Source: Streptomyces sp. RPA4-2
GTDB lineage: Bacteria; Actinomycetota; Actinomycetes; Streptomycetales; Streptomycetaceae
NCBI RefSeq assembly: GCF_012273515.2
Contig: NZ_CP050975.2
Coordinates: forward strand, 1,922,001 to 1,986,000
Reading direction: 5' to 3'
Length of the DNA: 64,000 bases
Within the stretch, counting starts at the first letter, position 1; each line of letters opens with the position of its first letter. The notes under the pieces are model-generated. The model did not search any database. It was not told the origin of the DNA and saw nothing but the letters and a program-made list of their open reading frames with translations. Positions 41,748 through 49,562 of the stretch are shown one piece after another. The position numbers were made by a program, and so were the translations under genes.

Positions 41748-41804
41748 GTGACGGGGCCGGACTGTGACGGGGCCGGACTGTGGCGGGCCGGACTGTGGCG
41801 GACT
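41748..41804. repeat. 16-bp tandem repeat after the CGNR gene
   Basis: GTGACGGGGCCGGACT at 41748-41763 and exactly again at 41764-41779, then a 15-base variant GTGGCGGGCCGGACT (41780-41794) and a partial copy GTGGCGGACT (41795-41804). Intergenic. Confidence 0.8.
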
Positions 41805-41876
41805 GACGTGCGACGGACTGGACGGCGGCGGGCTACGGAGCCCTCGACGGGTGACGCCAGGGGCTCCGTGTACGGC

Positions 41877-42029
41877 TCAGAGCAGCAGCAGGTCGTGCAG
41901 CGAAGCCATGAGCAGGAGACAGCCGATCACCGCCAGGAAGATCATCAGCGGTGGCTGGGAAAGTGCGAAGAGACAACCTCGCCGCTCCTCGGACGGCGCG
42001 GCGGGGTCGCTCTGTGTTGTGTCCAGCAT
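41877..42029 (-). CDS. 50-residue single-helix membrane protein
   Basis: Short minus-strand ORF from ATG 42029 to TGA 41877. Translation starts MLDTTQSDPAAPSEERRG, then a hydrophobic helix (LMIFLAVIGCLLLMASL, residues ~28-44) and ends HDLLLL. Two cysteines flank or enter the membrane segment. A single clean helix with a charged N-terminal side is unlikely by chance in this GC background and I believe similar peptides occur in other Streptomyces. No strong Shine-Dalgarno (CGCGAG precedes the ATG). Convergent with the CGNR gene; function unknown. Confidence 0.6.
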   Translation of the reverse strand: MLDTTQSDPAAPSEERRGCLFALSQPPLMIFLAVIGCLLLMASLHDLLLL

Positions 42030-42190
42030 CTCGCGGCGATGATGACGCAGCCACCACCCGCCGCGCGATCAACACGCCCGGGATGACAGCGAGTTCGCCA
42101 ATATCCTCAATATCCGCGATGAGCAGGAACGAACGTGATCGTTTCCGCGACCCGCATGATCCGCCGTGTCGCTTCAGACCGCGCGGGGCG

Positions 42191-42637
42191 TCATATGCCG
42201 TGCTTCTTCAGGATGGCCTCGATGTCGCTGAAGTCGTCCCCCGCGCCGGAGGCCCGGGGAGCCGTCGCGGGGCGCGCGGCCGGGCGGGGGCCCTGGCTCA
42301 GCGAGGGCGCCGAGGCGGTGGGGGCCACGGCCTCACGCTGGGCGGCCCGGGCGGCCGCTTTGCGTTCCTTGCGCGTTCCGCCGCCGCGACGCTCCACGGC
42401 CCGCACCGTCATGAACAGCAGCCAGGCCGCGGCGAGCACGGCGAAACCCGCCCACGCGGTCGGGCTGAACGCGGTGTCGGCCAGCCAGCCGACGACCCCG
42501 GTCATCACCAGTCCGACCGGCACCAGTGCGTAGGCGGCGATGCGGGCGGCGGCGAGGAAACGCTTGCGGTAGGCCGTGACCGCCGCGATGCCCAGGCCGG
42601 CGGCGGAGACGGCGGAACAGACGGTCTCGGCAATCAT
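42191..42637 (-). CDS. Small membrane protein with disordered C-terminus
   Basis: 148 residues from ATG 42637 with GGAGG five bases upstream. Three hydrophobic segments (CSAVSAAGLGIAAVTAY; IAAYALVPVGLVMTGVVGWLA; AGFAVLAAAWLLFMTV), then a basic stretch RRGGGTRKERKAAARAAQRE, a Pro/Ala/Ser linker, and an acidic end GDDFSDIEAILKKHGI that looks like a short interaction helix. No family recognised. Divergent from the DsbA-like gene. Confidence 0.82.
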   Translation of the reverse strand: MIAETVCSAVSAAGLGIAAVTAYRKRFLAAARIAAYALVPVGLVMTGVVGWLADTAFSPTAWAGFAVLAAAWLLFMTVRAVERRGGGTRKERKAAARAAQREAVAPTASAPSLSQGPRPAARPATAPRASGAGDDFSDIEAILKKHGI

Positions 42638-42843
42638 CCGGTCCTCCAGGGCACGGCTCGACGGGGCGGGGCGGTTCGTCCCTTCCATCCTGCACCGCCC
42701 CGCGCCCGATATGCCATGCTCCGGGCACACCTCAGGGACATCTCCGGGTCAGGGTCCTCCCCAGGTCCCGGTCCGCGGGTCACCGGCCCGTGCCCCCTCG
42801 GTCCCCTGTGGGCCGGCGGACCCGGGACTGCGAGACTGGGGCC

Positions 42844-43359
42844 ATGAACGACTCCTCCGCACCCACCACCGCCGTCCTGGACGTCTGGTGCGAACTCCAG
42901 TGCCCCGACTGCCGCGACGCCCTCGACGACCTGCGCGCGCTGCGCGCTCGCTACGGCGACCGGCTGGAGCTGCGCCTGCGGCACTTCCCGCTGGAGAAGC
43001 ACCGGCACGCCTTCGCCGCCGCGCAGGCCGCCGAGGAGGCCGCGGAGCAGGGCCGGTCCTGGGAGTACGTCGAGGCGGTGCTCGGCCGTGTCGAGGAGCT
43101 GGACCGCGAGGGCGAGCCCTTCCTGATCGAGGTCGCCCGTGAACTCGGCCTGGACGCTGAGGAGTTCGACACCGCCCTGGTCGACGGTCGGCACATCCTG
43201 ATCGTCGACGCCGACCAGGCCGAGGGCAAGGCCATCGGGGTGACCGGCACCCCGACGTACGTCATCGGCGGCGAACGGCTCGACGGCGGCAAGAGCCGGC
43301 AGGGCCTGCGCGAGCGCGTCGAGGAGATCGCCGACCGGCTGCTGGCCGGGAGCGAGTAG
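42844..43359 (+). CDS. DsbA/FrnE-like thioredoxin-fold protein
   Basis: 171 residues from ATG 42844. No signal peptide, so cytosolic. Active-site-like CPDC at 20-23 in VLDVWCELQCPDC, helical insertion RHAFAAAQAAEEAAEQG, and the cis-proline region GVTGTPTYVIGGERLDG. Resembles DsbA-family proteins used as cytosolic disulfide oxidoreductases; the acceptor is unknown. Starts 207 bases from the divergent membrane protein gene. Confidence 0.9.
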   Translation: MNDSSAPTTAVLDVWCELQCPDCRDALDDLRALRARYGDRLELRLRHFPLEKHRHAFAAAQAAEEAAEQGRSWEYVEAVLGRVEELDREGEPFLIEVARELGLDAEEFDTALVDGRHILIVDADQAEGKAIGVTGTPTYVIGGERLDGGKSRQGLRERVEEIADRLLAGSE

Positions 43360-43381
43360 CGCCCTTGGAGCGGGTCCGCCC

Positions 43382-44206
43382 TCAGAGCAGGTTCTTGTAG
43401 AGGTGGTACGAGCTCGTCGTGTAGCCGAGCGACTCGTAGAGCTTCTCGGCCGGGGTGTTGCCCGCGAACACGTTCAGGCCGATGCGGTCCCGCCCGCCGG
43501 TGACGGCCTGGGCCTCGGCGAGCAGCATCAGGGTGCGCCCGTGACCGCGGCCCCGGTGCGCCGCGTCGGCCTCGACGTCGAGCACGTACGCCGTGTCGGG
43601 CCACAGCCCCACCCACAGGGTGCCGACCGGGATTCCGTCCTGCTCCAGGACGCTGATCAGCGTGTTCTCGCTGGCCAGGCCGTCCGGCATGAACCTGGCA
43701 TGCCCCTGGTCGGTCTTGGAGTACGCCTCCGCCTCCGGCACGCCCCGCTCGATCAGGGTGCGGGCGAACGCCTCGCGCTCGGCGGCCAGCCAGGGAACGT
43801 ACTCGGCCTCGGTCATGGGCCGCCCGACGCTCCCGGCGGGCAGTCCGGGCGGCGGCCCGTCCAGGCGCTTGGTCATGTTGCGGTTGCTGAGGACGTATCC
43901 GAGTGTCGTGGCGAGCCGGAGCGCGGCCTCCGCGTCCCCGGGCACCGAGGTCTCGACGCGTCGGCAGCCCCAGCCGCGCGCCACCTCCTCGGCCGCGAGC
44001 GCGGCCACCGTGCCCCGGCCCCGTCCGCGGTCCGGCTCGTCGATGCCCAGCTCCCCGATCACGCCCACGGTGGGCCCGTACTCGGGATGGGTGGAGAGAC
44101 GGACGCCGCCCACGGGGCGGCTGTTCACGCACACCTGGTAGTGGCGGGACAGCGCCCCGCCGGCTCCGCGCTGAAGCGGCTCGGTCGGCCGCAGAGTGGT
44201 GGTCAT
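43382..44206 (-). CDS. Tandem-GNAT N-acetyltransferase
   Basis: 274 residues from ATG 44206 (ATG 44242 would add 12). Two GNAT folds: the first contains IGELGIDEPDRGRGRGTVAALAAEEV (the acetyl-CoA pyrophosphate loop, R/Q-x-x-G-x-G/A), the second DVEADAAHRGRGHGRTLMLLAEAQ and LNVFAGNTPAEKLYESLGY. Substrate unknown; the double fold resembles mycothiol synthase and other actinomycete acetyltransferases but without clear identity. Convergent with the DsbA-like gene, 22 bases apart. Confidence 0.88.
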   Translation of the reverse strand: MTTTLRPTEPLQRGAGGALSRHYQVCVNSRPVGGVRLSTHPEYGPTVGVIGELGIDEPDRGRGRGTVAALAAEEVARGWGCRRVETSVPGDAEAALRLATTLGYVLSNRNMTKRLDGPPPGLPAGSVGRPMTEAEYVPWLAAEREAFARTLIERGVPEAEAYSKTDQGHARFMPDGLASENTLISVLEQDGIPVGTLWVGLWPDTAYVLDVEADAAHRGRGHGRTLMLLAEAQAVTGGRDRIGLNVFAGNTPAEKLYESLGYTTSSYHLYKNLL

Positions 44207-44335
44207 CAGGGGTGTTCTACCCGCCCCGCGGTCCCTCGTCATCCCGATTTACGTCCGCCCGCGGACCGTTCACCGCTGACGACGGACCGGGCCCGGGGCT
44301 CCGGGCCGTGGCACGCGTGGTCGGGGCGGGCCGTC

Positions 44336-45157
44336 CTACGGATCGAGGTCGTGTCCGGCCCGCTCGTCGAAGATCCGCATCGCCTTGGCCGTCACCGGTC
44401 CGGGCGCGCCCGGGAGTTCACGTCCGTCGACCCGGTGCACGCCCTGCACGTCCCGCAGGGTGGAGGTCAGGAAGATCTCGTCGGCGCGCTCCAGGACGTC
44501 CAGCGGCAGGTCGGACTCCTTGGCGCCGGTCCACTCGACGGCGAGCGCGCGGGTGATGCCGGCGAGGCAGCCGGAGGCCACCGGCGGGGTGTGGATCTCG
44601 CCGTCGAGCACGACGAAGACGTTCGACCCGGTGCCCTCGCACAGCTGCCCGACCGTGTTGGCGAACAGCGCCTCGGACGCGCCCTGTTCGCGCGCTCGGG
44701 CCAGCGCGACCACGTTCTCGGCGTAGGAGGTGGTCTTGAGGCCGGTGACGGCGCCGCGCTCGTTGCGGGTCCACGGCACGGTGATCACGGCGGTGGAGTC
44801 GGGGCGCCGCGCGGACTCGCCCAGGGCGACGACCAGGGTCGGACCGCGGTCTCCCCGGTCCGAGCCGAGCGGGCCGTGGCCGCCGGTGTACGTGATGCGC
44901 AGGCGGCCGAGCGGCATCGGGTCGGCGTCCAGGACGGCCGCGCAGGCGCGGCGCACCTCGTCGCGATCGGGGTCGGGCAGCCCGAGGCCGCGCGCGGAGC
45001 GGGCCAGTCGGTCGAGGTGCCGGGTCAGCGCGAACGGCCGCCCTTCCACCGCCTTCACGGTCTCGAAGATGCCGTCGCCCACGGTCAGTCCGTGATCGAA
45101 GACGGAGACACGGGCGGACTCGCTGTCCTGCAGCCCGCCGTCGAGCCAGATCTTCAC
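44336..45157 (-). CDS. pabC: Aminodeoxychorismate lyase / class IV aminotransferase
   Basis: 273 residues. PLP enzyme of fold type IV: SVFDHGLTVGDGIFETV near the N-terminus, the PLP lysine in GLKTTSYAENVVALARA, and EGTGSNVFVVLDGEIHTPP. Paired with a chorismate-binding synthase gene, overlapping by four bases, so it most likely releases pyruvate from aminodeoxychorismate to give p-aminobenzoate for folate. A branched-chain or D-amino acid aminotransferase is the alternative by sequence alone. Confidence 0.9.
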   Translation of the reverse strand: MKIWLDGGLQDSESARVSVFDHGLTVGDGIFETVKAVEGRPFALTRHLDRLARSARGLGLPDPDRDEVRRACAAVLDADPMPLGRLRITYTGGHGPLGSDRGDRGPTLVVALGESARRPDSTAVITVPWTRNERGAVTGLKTTSYAENVVALARAREQGASEALFANTVGQLCEGTGSNVFVVLDGEIHTPPVASGCLAGITRALAVEWTGAKESDLPLDVLERADEIFLTSTLRDVQGVHRVDGRELPGAPGPVTAKAMRIFDERAGHDLDP

Positions 45158-46197
45158 GTCAGGATCCCTTCACTCACCTCGAATGCTCCCGACGCTACAG
45201 CGAGCAGTCGGGACGCCTTCAGCTCGGTCTCGCGCCATTCGCCCTCGGGGTCGGAGCCCCAGGTGATGCCCGCCCCGGTGCCGAACCGCAGGACGCCCTC
45301 CTCACGGTCGGCCCAGAAGGTGCGGATGCCGACGGCGAGTTCCGCGGTGCCGCGGTCCGCGTCGACCCATCCGATGCCCCCGCAGTAGGGGCCGCGCGGG
45401 GCGGTCTCCAGCGCGTCGATGATGTGCAGGGCACTGGCCTTGGGGGCGCCGGTGACCGAGCCGGGCGGGAAGGCGGCGGCGAGCAGCTCGGGCCAGCCGG
45501 CGTCCTCGCGCAGCTCGCCGCGGACGGTGGAGACGAGGTGGACGAGCCCGGGATGCTTCTCGACGGCGCACAGGTCGGGCACGGTCACAGTGCCGGTGGC
45601 ACAGACCCGTCCGAGGTCGTTGCGGACCAGGTCGACGATCATCACGTTCTCGGCGTAGTCCTTCTGCAGCAGGTCGGCCTCGGTGCGGCCGGTGCCCTTG
45701 ATGGGGCCGGACTCGACCGTGCGGCCGGTGCGGCGCAGGAAGAGCTCGGGTGAGGCGGTGGCGATCTCGACGCCCTGCCGGGGCAGCCGGACGGTTCCGG
45801 CGTACGGGGCGGGGTTGCCGCGGGCCAGCAGGGCGGTCAGCGCGTCCAGGTCGGCGTCGGGGGCGAGCGGCGCGGACAGGACGCGGCAGAGGTTGGTCTG
45901 GTAGACCTCGCCGGCGGCTATGTCGTCGCGGATGCGGCGGACACCCCGTGTGTACGCGGCGCGGTCGAGGGACGACGTCCAGTCACCGGCGGCCGGACCG
46001 CGCCACCGGCCGGGCACGGGGGCGGGCACCGGCTCGCGCCGTACGTCGGCGAAACGGGCGCAGACCAGACGCCCCTCGAAGTCGGCCGAGACGGCCCAGA
46101 AGCCGGTGGAGTCCAGGGCCGCGGGGTCGCCGGTGACATCGAGGAGACCGGTCGCGACGAGGCCACCGAAGCGGGCGAGAGGAGGGAGGTCGAGCAC
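45154..46197 (-). CDS. pabB: Chorismate-binding aminodeoxychorismate synthase component I
   Basis: 347 residues from GTG 46197; the frame opens at 46275 but has no supporting start. Chorismate-binding enzyme of the TrpE/PabB class: AGEVYQTNLCRVL, ESGPIKGTGRTEAD, MIVDLVRNDLGRVC, FPPGSVTGAPKASALHIIDALE and FGTGAGITWGSDPEGEW are all present. Shorter than the usual ~450 because most of the N-terminal regulatory part is missing. Coupled to pabC; no glutaminase gene (pabA) adjacent. Role in p-aminobenzoate synthesis is inferred from the pairing. Confidence 0.9.
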   Translation of the reverse strand: MLDLPPLARFGGLVATGLLDVTGDPAALDSTGFWAVSADFEGRLVCARFADVRREPVPAPVPGRWRGPAAGDWTSSLDRAAYTRGVRRIRDDIAAGEVYQTNLCRVLSAPLAPDADLDALTALLARGNPAPYAGTVRLPRQGVEIATASPELFLRRTGRTVESGPIKGTGRTEADLLQKDYAENVMIVDLVRNDLGRVCATGTVTVPDLCAVEKHPGLVHLVSTVRGELREDAGWPELLAAAFPPGSVTGAPKASALHIIDALETAPRGPYCGGIGWVDADRGTAELAVGIRTFWADREEGVLRFGTGAGITWGSDPEGEWRETELKASRLLAVASGAFEVSEGILT

Positions 46198-46282
46198 GCA
46201 GTCGAGTCTAGGGCGGGTGACCTGCGGGTGCCCCGACCGTGTCCTCGGGCGGACAGACCGCAGCACGCTGCGCAAACGCGTT

Positions 46283-46311
46283 TTTGTACTGGCCGGGGAA
46301 TCCGCTAGAGT
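46283..46311 (+). promoter_or_regulatory. Promoter of the tRNA cluster
   Basis: TTTGTA (46283-46288), 17 bases, TAGAGT (46306-46311); TTGTAC with a 16-base spacer is the alternative -35. The distance to the first tRNA is 42 bases. TAGAGT is a common -10 for Streptomyces stable RNA genes. Confidence 0.6.
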
Positions 46312-46353
46312 TCAACACGTCGCCGGGACGCGCAAGCCGACCGGAAACGACAA

Positions 46354-46426
46354 GCGGACGTAGCTCAGTTGGTAGAGCGCAACCTTGCCAAGGTTGAGGT
46401 CGCCAGTTCGAACCTGGTCGTCCGCT
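46354..46426 (+). tRNA. tRNA-Gly (anticodon GCC)
   Basis: 73-nt cloverleaf: acceptor GCGGACG/CGTCCGC, discriminator T, anticodon stem CAACC/GGTTG around TTGCCAA (anticodon GCC). First of five tRNA genes on one transcript. Confidence 0.95.
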
Positions 46427-46466
46427 CGCAGGACAGTGGGGGATCCACCCGAACCCCCGCGCTCCT

Positions 46467-46540
46467 GGTGGAGTGGCCGAGAGGCGAGGCAACGGCCTGC
46501 AAAGCCGTCTACACGGGTTCAAATCCCGTCTCCACCTCCA
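46467..46540 (+). tRNA. tRNA-Cys (anticodon GCA)
   Basis: Cloverleaf with acceptor GGTGGAG/CTCCACC, discriminator T, anticodon stem ACGGC/GCCGT around CTGCAAA (anticodon GCA). The 3' CCA is encoded (46538-46540). Only one base separates it from the next tRNA. Confidence 0.95.
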
Positions 46541-46541
46541 A

Positions 46542-46613
46542 GGACGATTAGCTCAGCGGGAGAGCGCTTCCCTGACACGGAAGAGGTCACTGGTTCAATC
46601 CCAGTATCGTCCA
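46542..46613 (+). tRNA. tRNA-Val (anticodon GAC), copy 1
   Basis: 72 nt, acceptor GGACGAT/ATCGTCC, anticodon stem CTTCC/GGAAG around CTGACAC (anticodon GAC). Identical to the next two copies except for paired changes in the acceptor stem. Confidence 0.95.
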
Positions 46614-46650
46614 CTGGATCACCCCGCACTGGTGTGCGAGATCCGAACCC

Positions 46651-46722
46651 GCGCGATTAGCTCAGCGGGAGAGCGCTTCCCTGACACGGAAGAGGTCACT
46701 GGTTCAATCCCAGTATCGCGCA
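46651..46722 (+). tRNA. tRNA-Val (anticodon GAC), copy 2
   Basis: 72 nt, acceptor GCGCGAT/ATCGCGC. Sequence identical to copy 3, 111 bases downstream. The changes from copy 1 in the acceptor stem are compensatory on both strands. Confidence 0.95.
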
Positions 46723-46761
46723 CGCAGTACGCCGCGGATCCTGTACCTTGAGGTCCGTCCC

Positions 46762-46833
46762 GCGCGATTAGCTCAGCGGGAGAGCGCTTCCCTGACACGG
46801 AAGAGGTCACTGGTTCAATCCCAGTATCGCGCA
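46762..46833 (+). tRNA. tRNA-Val (anticodon GAC), copy 3
   Basis: 72 nt, identical to copy 2. The bases after the discriminator read CCA (46834-46836), as if the 3' end were encoded. Followed by a terminator hairpin. Confidence 0.95.
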
Positions 46834-46840
46834 CCAGCCA

Positions 46841-46875
46841 GAAGCCCCCGGCCGTCTCGTACGGTCGGGGGCTTC
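46841..46875 (+). terminator. Terminator of the tRNA cluster
   Basis: GAAGCCCCCGGCCGT (46841-46855) pairs with 46861-46875 (one G-U) around a 5-base loop, seven bases after tRNA-Val copy 3. It also lies downstream of the convergent zinc-ribbon gene. Confidence 0.8.
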
Positions 46876-46919
46876 GTCGTGTGCGCCACGCCCGGCCGGG
46901 GACACCCCGGCCGGCACGG

Positions 46920-47228
46920 TCACGACGAGAAGAGCATGTGCCCGAAGCTCTTGTGACGGTGGTGGCCGCCGTGGCCGCCGCCGTAGTGACCGCCACCGTG
47001 GCCACCGCCGCCGTGCGGGGCACCCCAGGCGGGCGCGGGAGCGGACGGGTACGCCTGCGGGGCGGCCGGGGGCGGCGGCGCGGGCTGCGACCACTGCGAC
47101 TCCACGCGGGTCAGCGCCTCCAGCTCGCCGTAGTCGAGAAAGATCCCGCGGCAGCCGCTGCACTGCTCGATCTGGACACCGTTGCGGTTGTACGTGTGCA
47201 TCGGCGCATGGCACTTCGGACACTGCAT
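46920..47228 (-). CDS. zf-TFIIB-type zinc-ribbon protein with His/Gly-rich tail
   Basis: 102 residues from ATG 47228, GAGGAG 11 bases upstream. MQCPKCHAPM and IEQCSGCRGIFLDYGELEAL are the two CxxC knuckles and trailing helix of the zf-TFIIB ribbon. Then a Pro/Ala linker and a His/Gly-rich segment of ~30 residues (GGGGHGGGHYGGGHGG type) that should also bind metal. Function unknown; possibly zinc buffering or a small adaptor. Follows the phosphotransferase gene on the same strand. Confidence 0.88.
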   Translation of the reverse strand: MQCPKCHAPMHTYNRNGVQIEQCSGCRGIFLDYGELEALTRVESQWSQPAPPPPAAPQAYPSAPAPAWGAPHGGGGHGGGHYGGGHGGHHRHKSFGHMLFSS

Positions 47229-47302
47229 GCTCGGCTCAACTCCTCGCCGGTCGGTACTGCTTCCGCCAGGACAGACACTGTCCGGCTTCGATCGGTTGCA
47301 CC

Positions 47303-48241
47303 CTACGTCGTCGGACCAGGTGCCAACTGCGGCGGGACGGCTCCCATTCGGGCGCACGCGTCGATCACGGCCTGCTGCACCTCGTCCAACGGGCGGTCCG
47401 CCGCGACGGACTTGGCGATCGCCAGGGCCGCGGTCTGCACCGTGAGGGCGCGGGCCGCCACGTCCAGGGCGGGCCACGGGTCGCCGTCGGCGGGGACCGC
47501 CGGGCCTGCCGCGCCCCGGTAGGCGGTCAGGAAGCGGGTCCAGTCGTCGGGCGGGAGAAGGCCGCAGGCGTACCAGGCGGCCGGGCGGGCCAGGTCCCAG
47601 GACGGGACGCCCGCACCGAGGTCGTCCACGTCGATGAGGAGCCAGTGGCCGGCGGGTGCGGGGTGACGGACGAGCTGGCCGAGGTGCAGGTCTCCGTGGC
47701 ACAGGGTGGCCGGGCCCGGCATGGCCGCCTCGGCGCGGGCCCAGGCGGGGAGGCCCGCCCAGGCGCGCAGGACCGGAGCGGTGGCCGGGTGCGGACCCGC
47801 CGACCGGAGCCGCGCGATCGCCCGGGCCGCCTTGACGGGGCCCCGCATGGGCGGCAGGCCGGCCGGAACGGGGGTTCGGTGGAGACGGGCCAGCAGGATC
47901 GCGGCCGCCTCCCAGGGGGCCGCCTCGGGAACCTCGGGGTCGACGGGGATGCCGTACGGCCAGAAGCTGACCGGCCGCCCGTGGAGGTCGGCGGGCTCCG
48001 GACGGAGCGGGGCGAGGAGGATGCCGGCCAGGGCGGGGTGCGCGGCGACCGCGAGGCGGCGGGAGAGGCCGGCGGCGTCCGTGCCGGACGCGTGGGCCTT
48101 GGCCACGGTGTCGCCGTGGCGTACGACGGTGCCGTCGGGCCGGTCGGCGAGGACACTGTCCCGGTGCGCGCAGGCGCCGGCGGTGGGGTGGGCCGCGCTC
48201 CGCGCCCCGGTGGTCAGGGCGGGCAGCACATCTGCGGTCAC
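47303..48241 (-). CDS. Aminoglycoside phosphotransferase (APH) family kinase
   Basis: 312 residues from GTG 48241. APH/choline kinase fold: catalytic-loop stretch TLCHGDLHLGQLVRHP (Brenner-like HGDLH) and the metal site LLIDVDDLGAGVPSWDL; the N-lobe nucleotide loop is weak. The substrate is unknown; many such genes in Streptomyces are not resistance determinants. Lies 74 bases before the zinc-ribbon gene. Confidence 0.85.
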   Translation of the reverse strand: MTADVLPALTTGARSAAHPTAGACAHRDSVLADRPDGTVVRHGDTVAKAHASGTDAAGLSRRLAVAAHPALAGILLAPLRPEPADLHGRPVSFWPYGIPVDPEVPEAAPWEAAAILLARLHRTPVPAGLPPMRGPVKAARAIARLRSAGPHPATAPVLRAWAGLPAWARAEAAMPGPATLCHGDLHLGQLVRHPAPAGHWLLIDVDDLGAGVPSWDLARPAAWYACGLLPPDDWTRFLTAYRGAAGPAVPADGDPWPALDVAARALTVQTAALAIAKSVAADRPLDEVQQAVIDACARMGAVPPQLAPGPTT

Positions 48242-48682
48242 GGGTCCCCCTGGGTGCGTTCGGTACCGGGCGAGCGTACGCAGCGGGGCGCGCCGCGAGA
48301 ATCCCGCGTCCCCCGGTCCTCCGTCCCCCGGTCTCTCGGCCGTCCCCCGCGCCCGCTGTCGCGCTCTCCTCCCCGGGCCGCCACGGCGGCGGACGGCGAC
48401 GCGGGAGCGGCACGGGTTCGGGGTTGCCGGAACACCGGAACACATGAATCCCGACCTGCGGGCTCATCATCGGCCCGAGGACCCGCCGGCCTCACCGGGC
48501 CACCGCACAAGGGGCGGACCCGCCCGGCCACCGGAAAACCGGATCCGTCGGGACAAAAACAATGCCCGCGCAGCTCCCCAGCTGCGCGGGCATCTTTTTG
48601 CCGTCCGCCGCACCCCCGTCCCCACGGGGTTTCATGGCCGGATGTCCCCGCCCGGACCGCTCATCCGGGCCTGGGGCGCCGC
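48242..48682. other. Gap between phosphotransferase gene and small membrane protein
   Basis: 441 bases. Contains a T-flanked terminator (48562-48593). The phosphotransferase promoter should lie in ~48245-48450, where CCCCCGGTC-type strings recur (48305-48350). No ORF with good coding character on either strand. Confidence 0.5.
48562..48593 (-). terminator. Bidirectional intrinsic terminator with T-tracts on both sides
   Basis: ATGCCCGCGCAGCT (48562-48575) pairs perfectly with 48580-48593 around CCCC. Five T's follow on the plus strand (48595-48599) and five A's precede (48555-48559), giving a T-tract on the minus strand too. A textbook rho-independent terminator, unusual among the T-less hairpins elsewhere in this window. 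Confidence 0.85.
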
Positions 48683-48892
48683 TCAGCGCCCCAGCATCAC
48701 GCCCACGGACGACGCTTGTGTGACCACTGACTCCCAGCCGCCGAAGACGACCACGAGCAGGGCCGCCAGAGGAAGGACCATCGCTGTCGCCACCAAGGGG
48801 TGGCGCTGACCCTGACGACGTGGGCGGAACGCGGCGCTGTATGCCCTGCGTCCCTGCGTGCGGATCGCCGTCCGCGGTGCCGTGTGGGCCAT
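48683..48892 (-). CDS. Small single-helix membrane protein (69 residues)
   Basis: From ATG 48892 with GGAGAGGG six bases upstream. A basic N-terminal half (TAIRTQGRRAYSAAFRPRRQGQRH) is followed by one membrane helix (LVATAMVLPLAALLVVVFGGW, residues ~33-53) and a short tail. Good ribosome-binding site and downstream terminator support a real gene. Function unknown. Confidence 0.75.
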   Translation of the reverse strand: MAHTAPRTAIRTQGRRAYSAAFRPRRQGQRHPLVATAMVLPLAALLVVVFGGWESVVTQASSVGVMLGR

Positions 48893-49132
48893 GGTCCCTC
48901 TCCTGACCGAGCATCTGTGTGGTTGGCAGCGGCGGGTGTCTGACCTCGGGGGACGAGTGCTGCACCCGCCGCTTGACCTCAAATCTATGGGCGCGGCGAC
49001 ACCGGGTCGTCATGCCCTCGTACCGATTGCCGGGCCTCCCGGAGGATGAGCGATGACCTGCGGTGTACTCCCCTGGGTGGAGACGGGGACCTAGGTCTCA
49101 GGGTCTTCCCGGAGGGGGCGGCCGGTGTGCCC

Positions 49133-49366
49133 CTACTGTTCCGAGCTGTCCTCCCTGGGCACCGGCTGCTCGACCAGCGCCAGCACCCGCGTCGCCATGA
49201 AGCGCGCGGTGCGCACGACTGATCCACTTCGGGTGACTTCGCTCACTTCCACGACACCTCGGCGTACCGCTGTCTCCACCCTGCGGCCCGCCCTGCTCGC
49301 CACCACCTCGTACGTACGCGTCGTGTCCCCGGCGTCCACGACTATCTCCACGCGATCACCCTTCAC
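49133..49366 (-). CDS. Small conserved protein (77 residues)
   Basis: From GTG 49366 (frame open to 49462). VKGDRVEIVVDAGDTTRTYEVV opens a short all-beta protein; repeated strand-like segments continue (ETAVRRGVVEVSEVTRSGSVVRTARFMATRVLALVEQP). No domain recognised; size and strand content resemble small hypothetical proteins seen beside Ser/Thr kinase genes in Streptomyces. Divergent from the kinase gene. Confidence 0.7.
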   Translation of the reverse strand: MKGDRVEIVVDAGDTTRTYEVVASRAGRRVETAVRRGVVEVSEVTRSGSVVRTARFMATRVLALVEQPVPREDSSEQ

Positions 49367-49562
49367 GGGCTCAATCCCCCTTCTGCGACGGATGGTTGGG
49401 ATCACAGCCGGCCCAAGGCCGCGCTGTTCGCGCCTTCCCTGACCACCTCTCAAGTTTCCCACCCGGCACTGACAATCGATCGGGCCGCGAGGGCGCGGCC
49501 TCTGCGCGCTCCCGGCCGCGGAAACGTAAGCTGTGGCTCGTCAAACGGACCGGGCAGCGGGG

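Noticed and set aside
47303..48241. Antibiotic resistance gene
   Set aside because: APH fold only; no close match to a known resistance kinase is evident and the genomic context is housekeeping.
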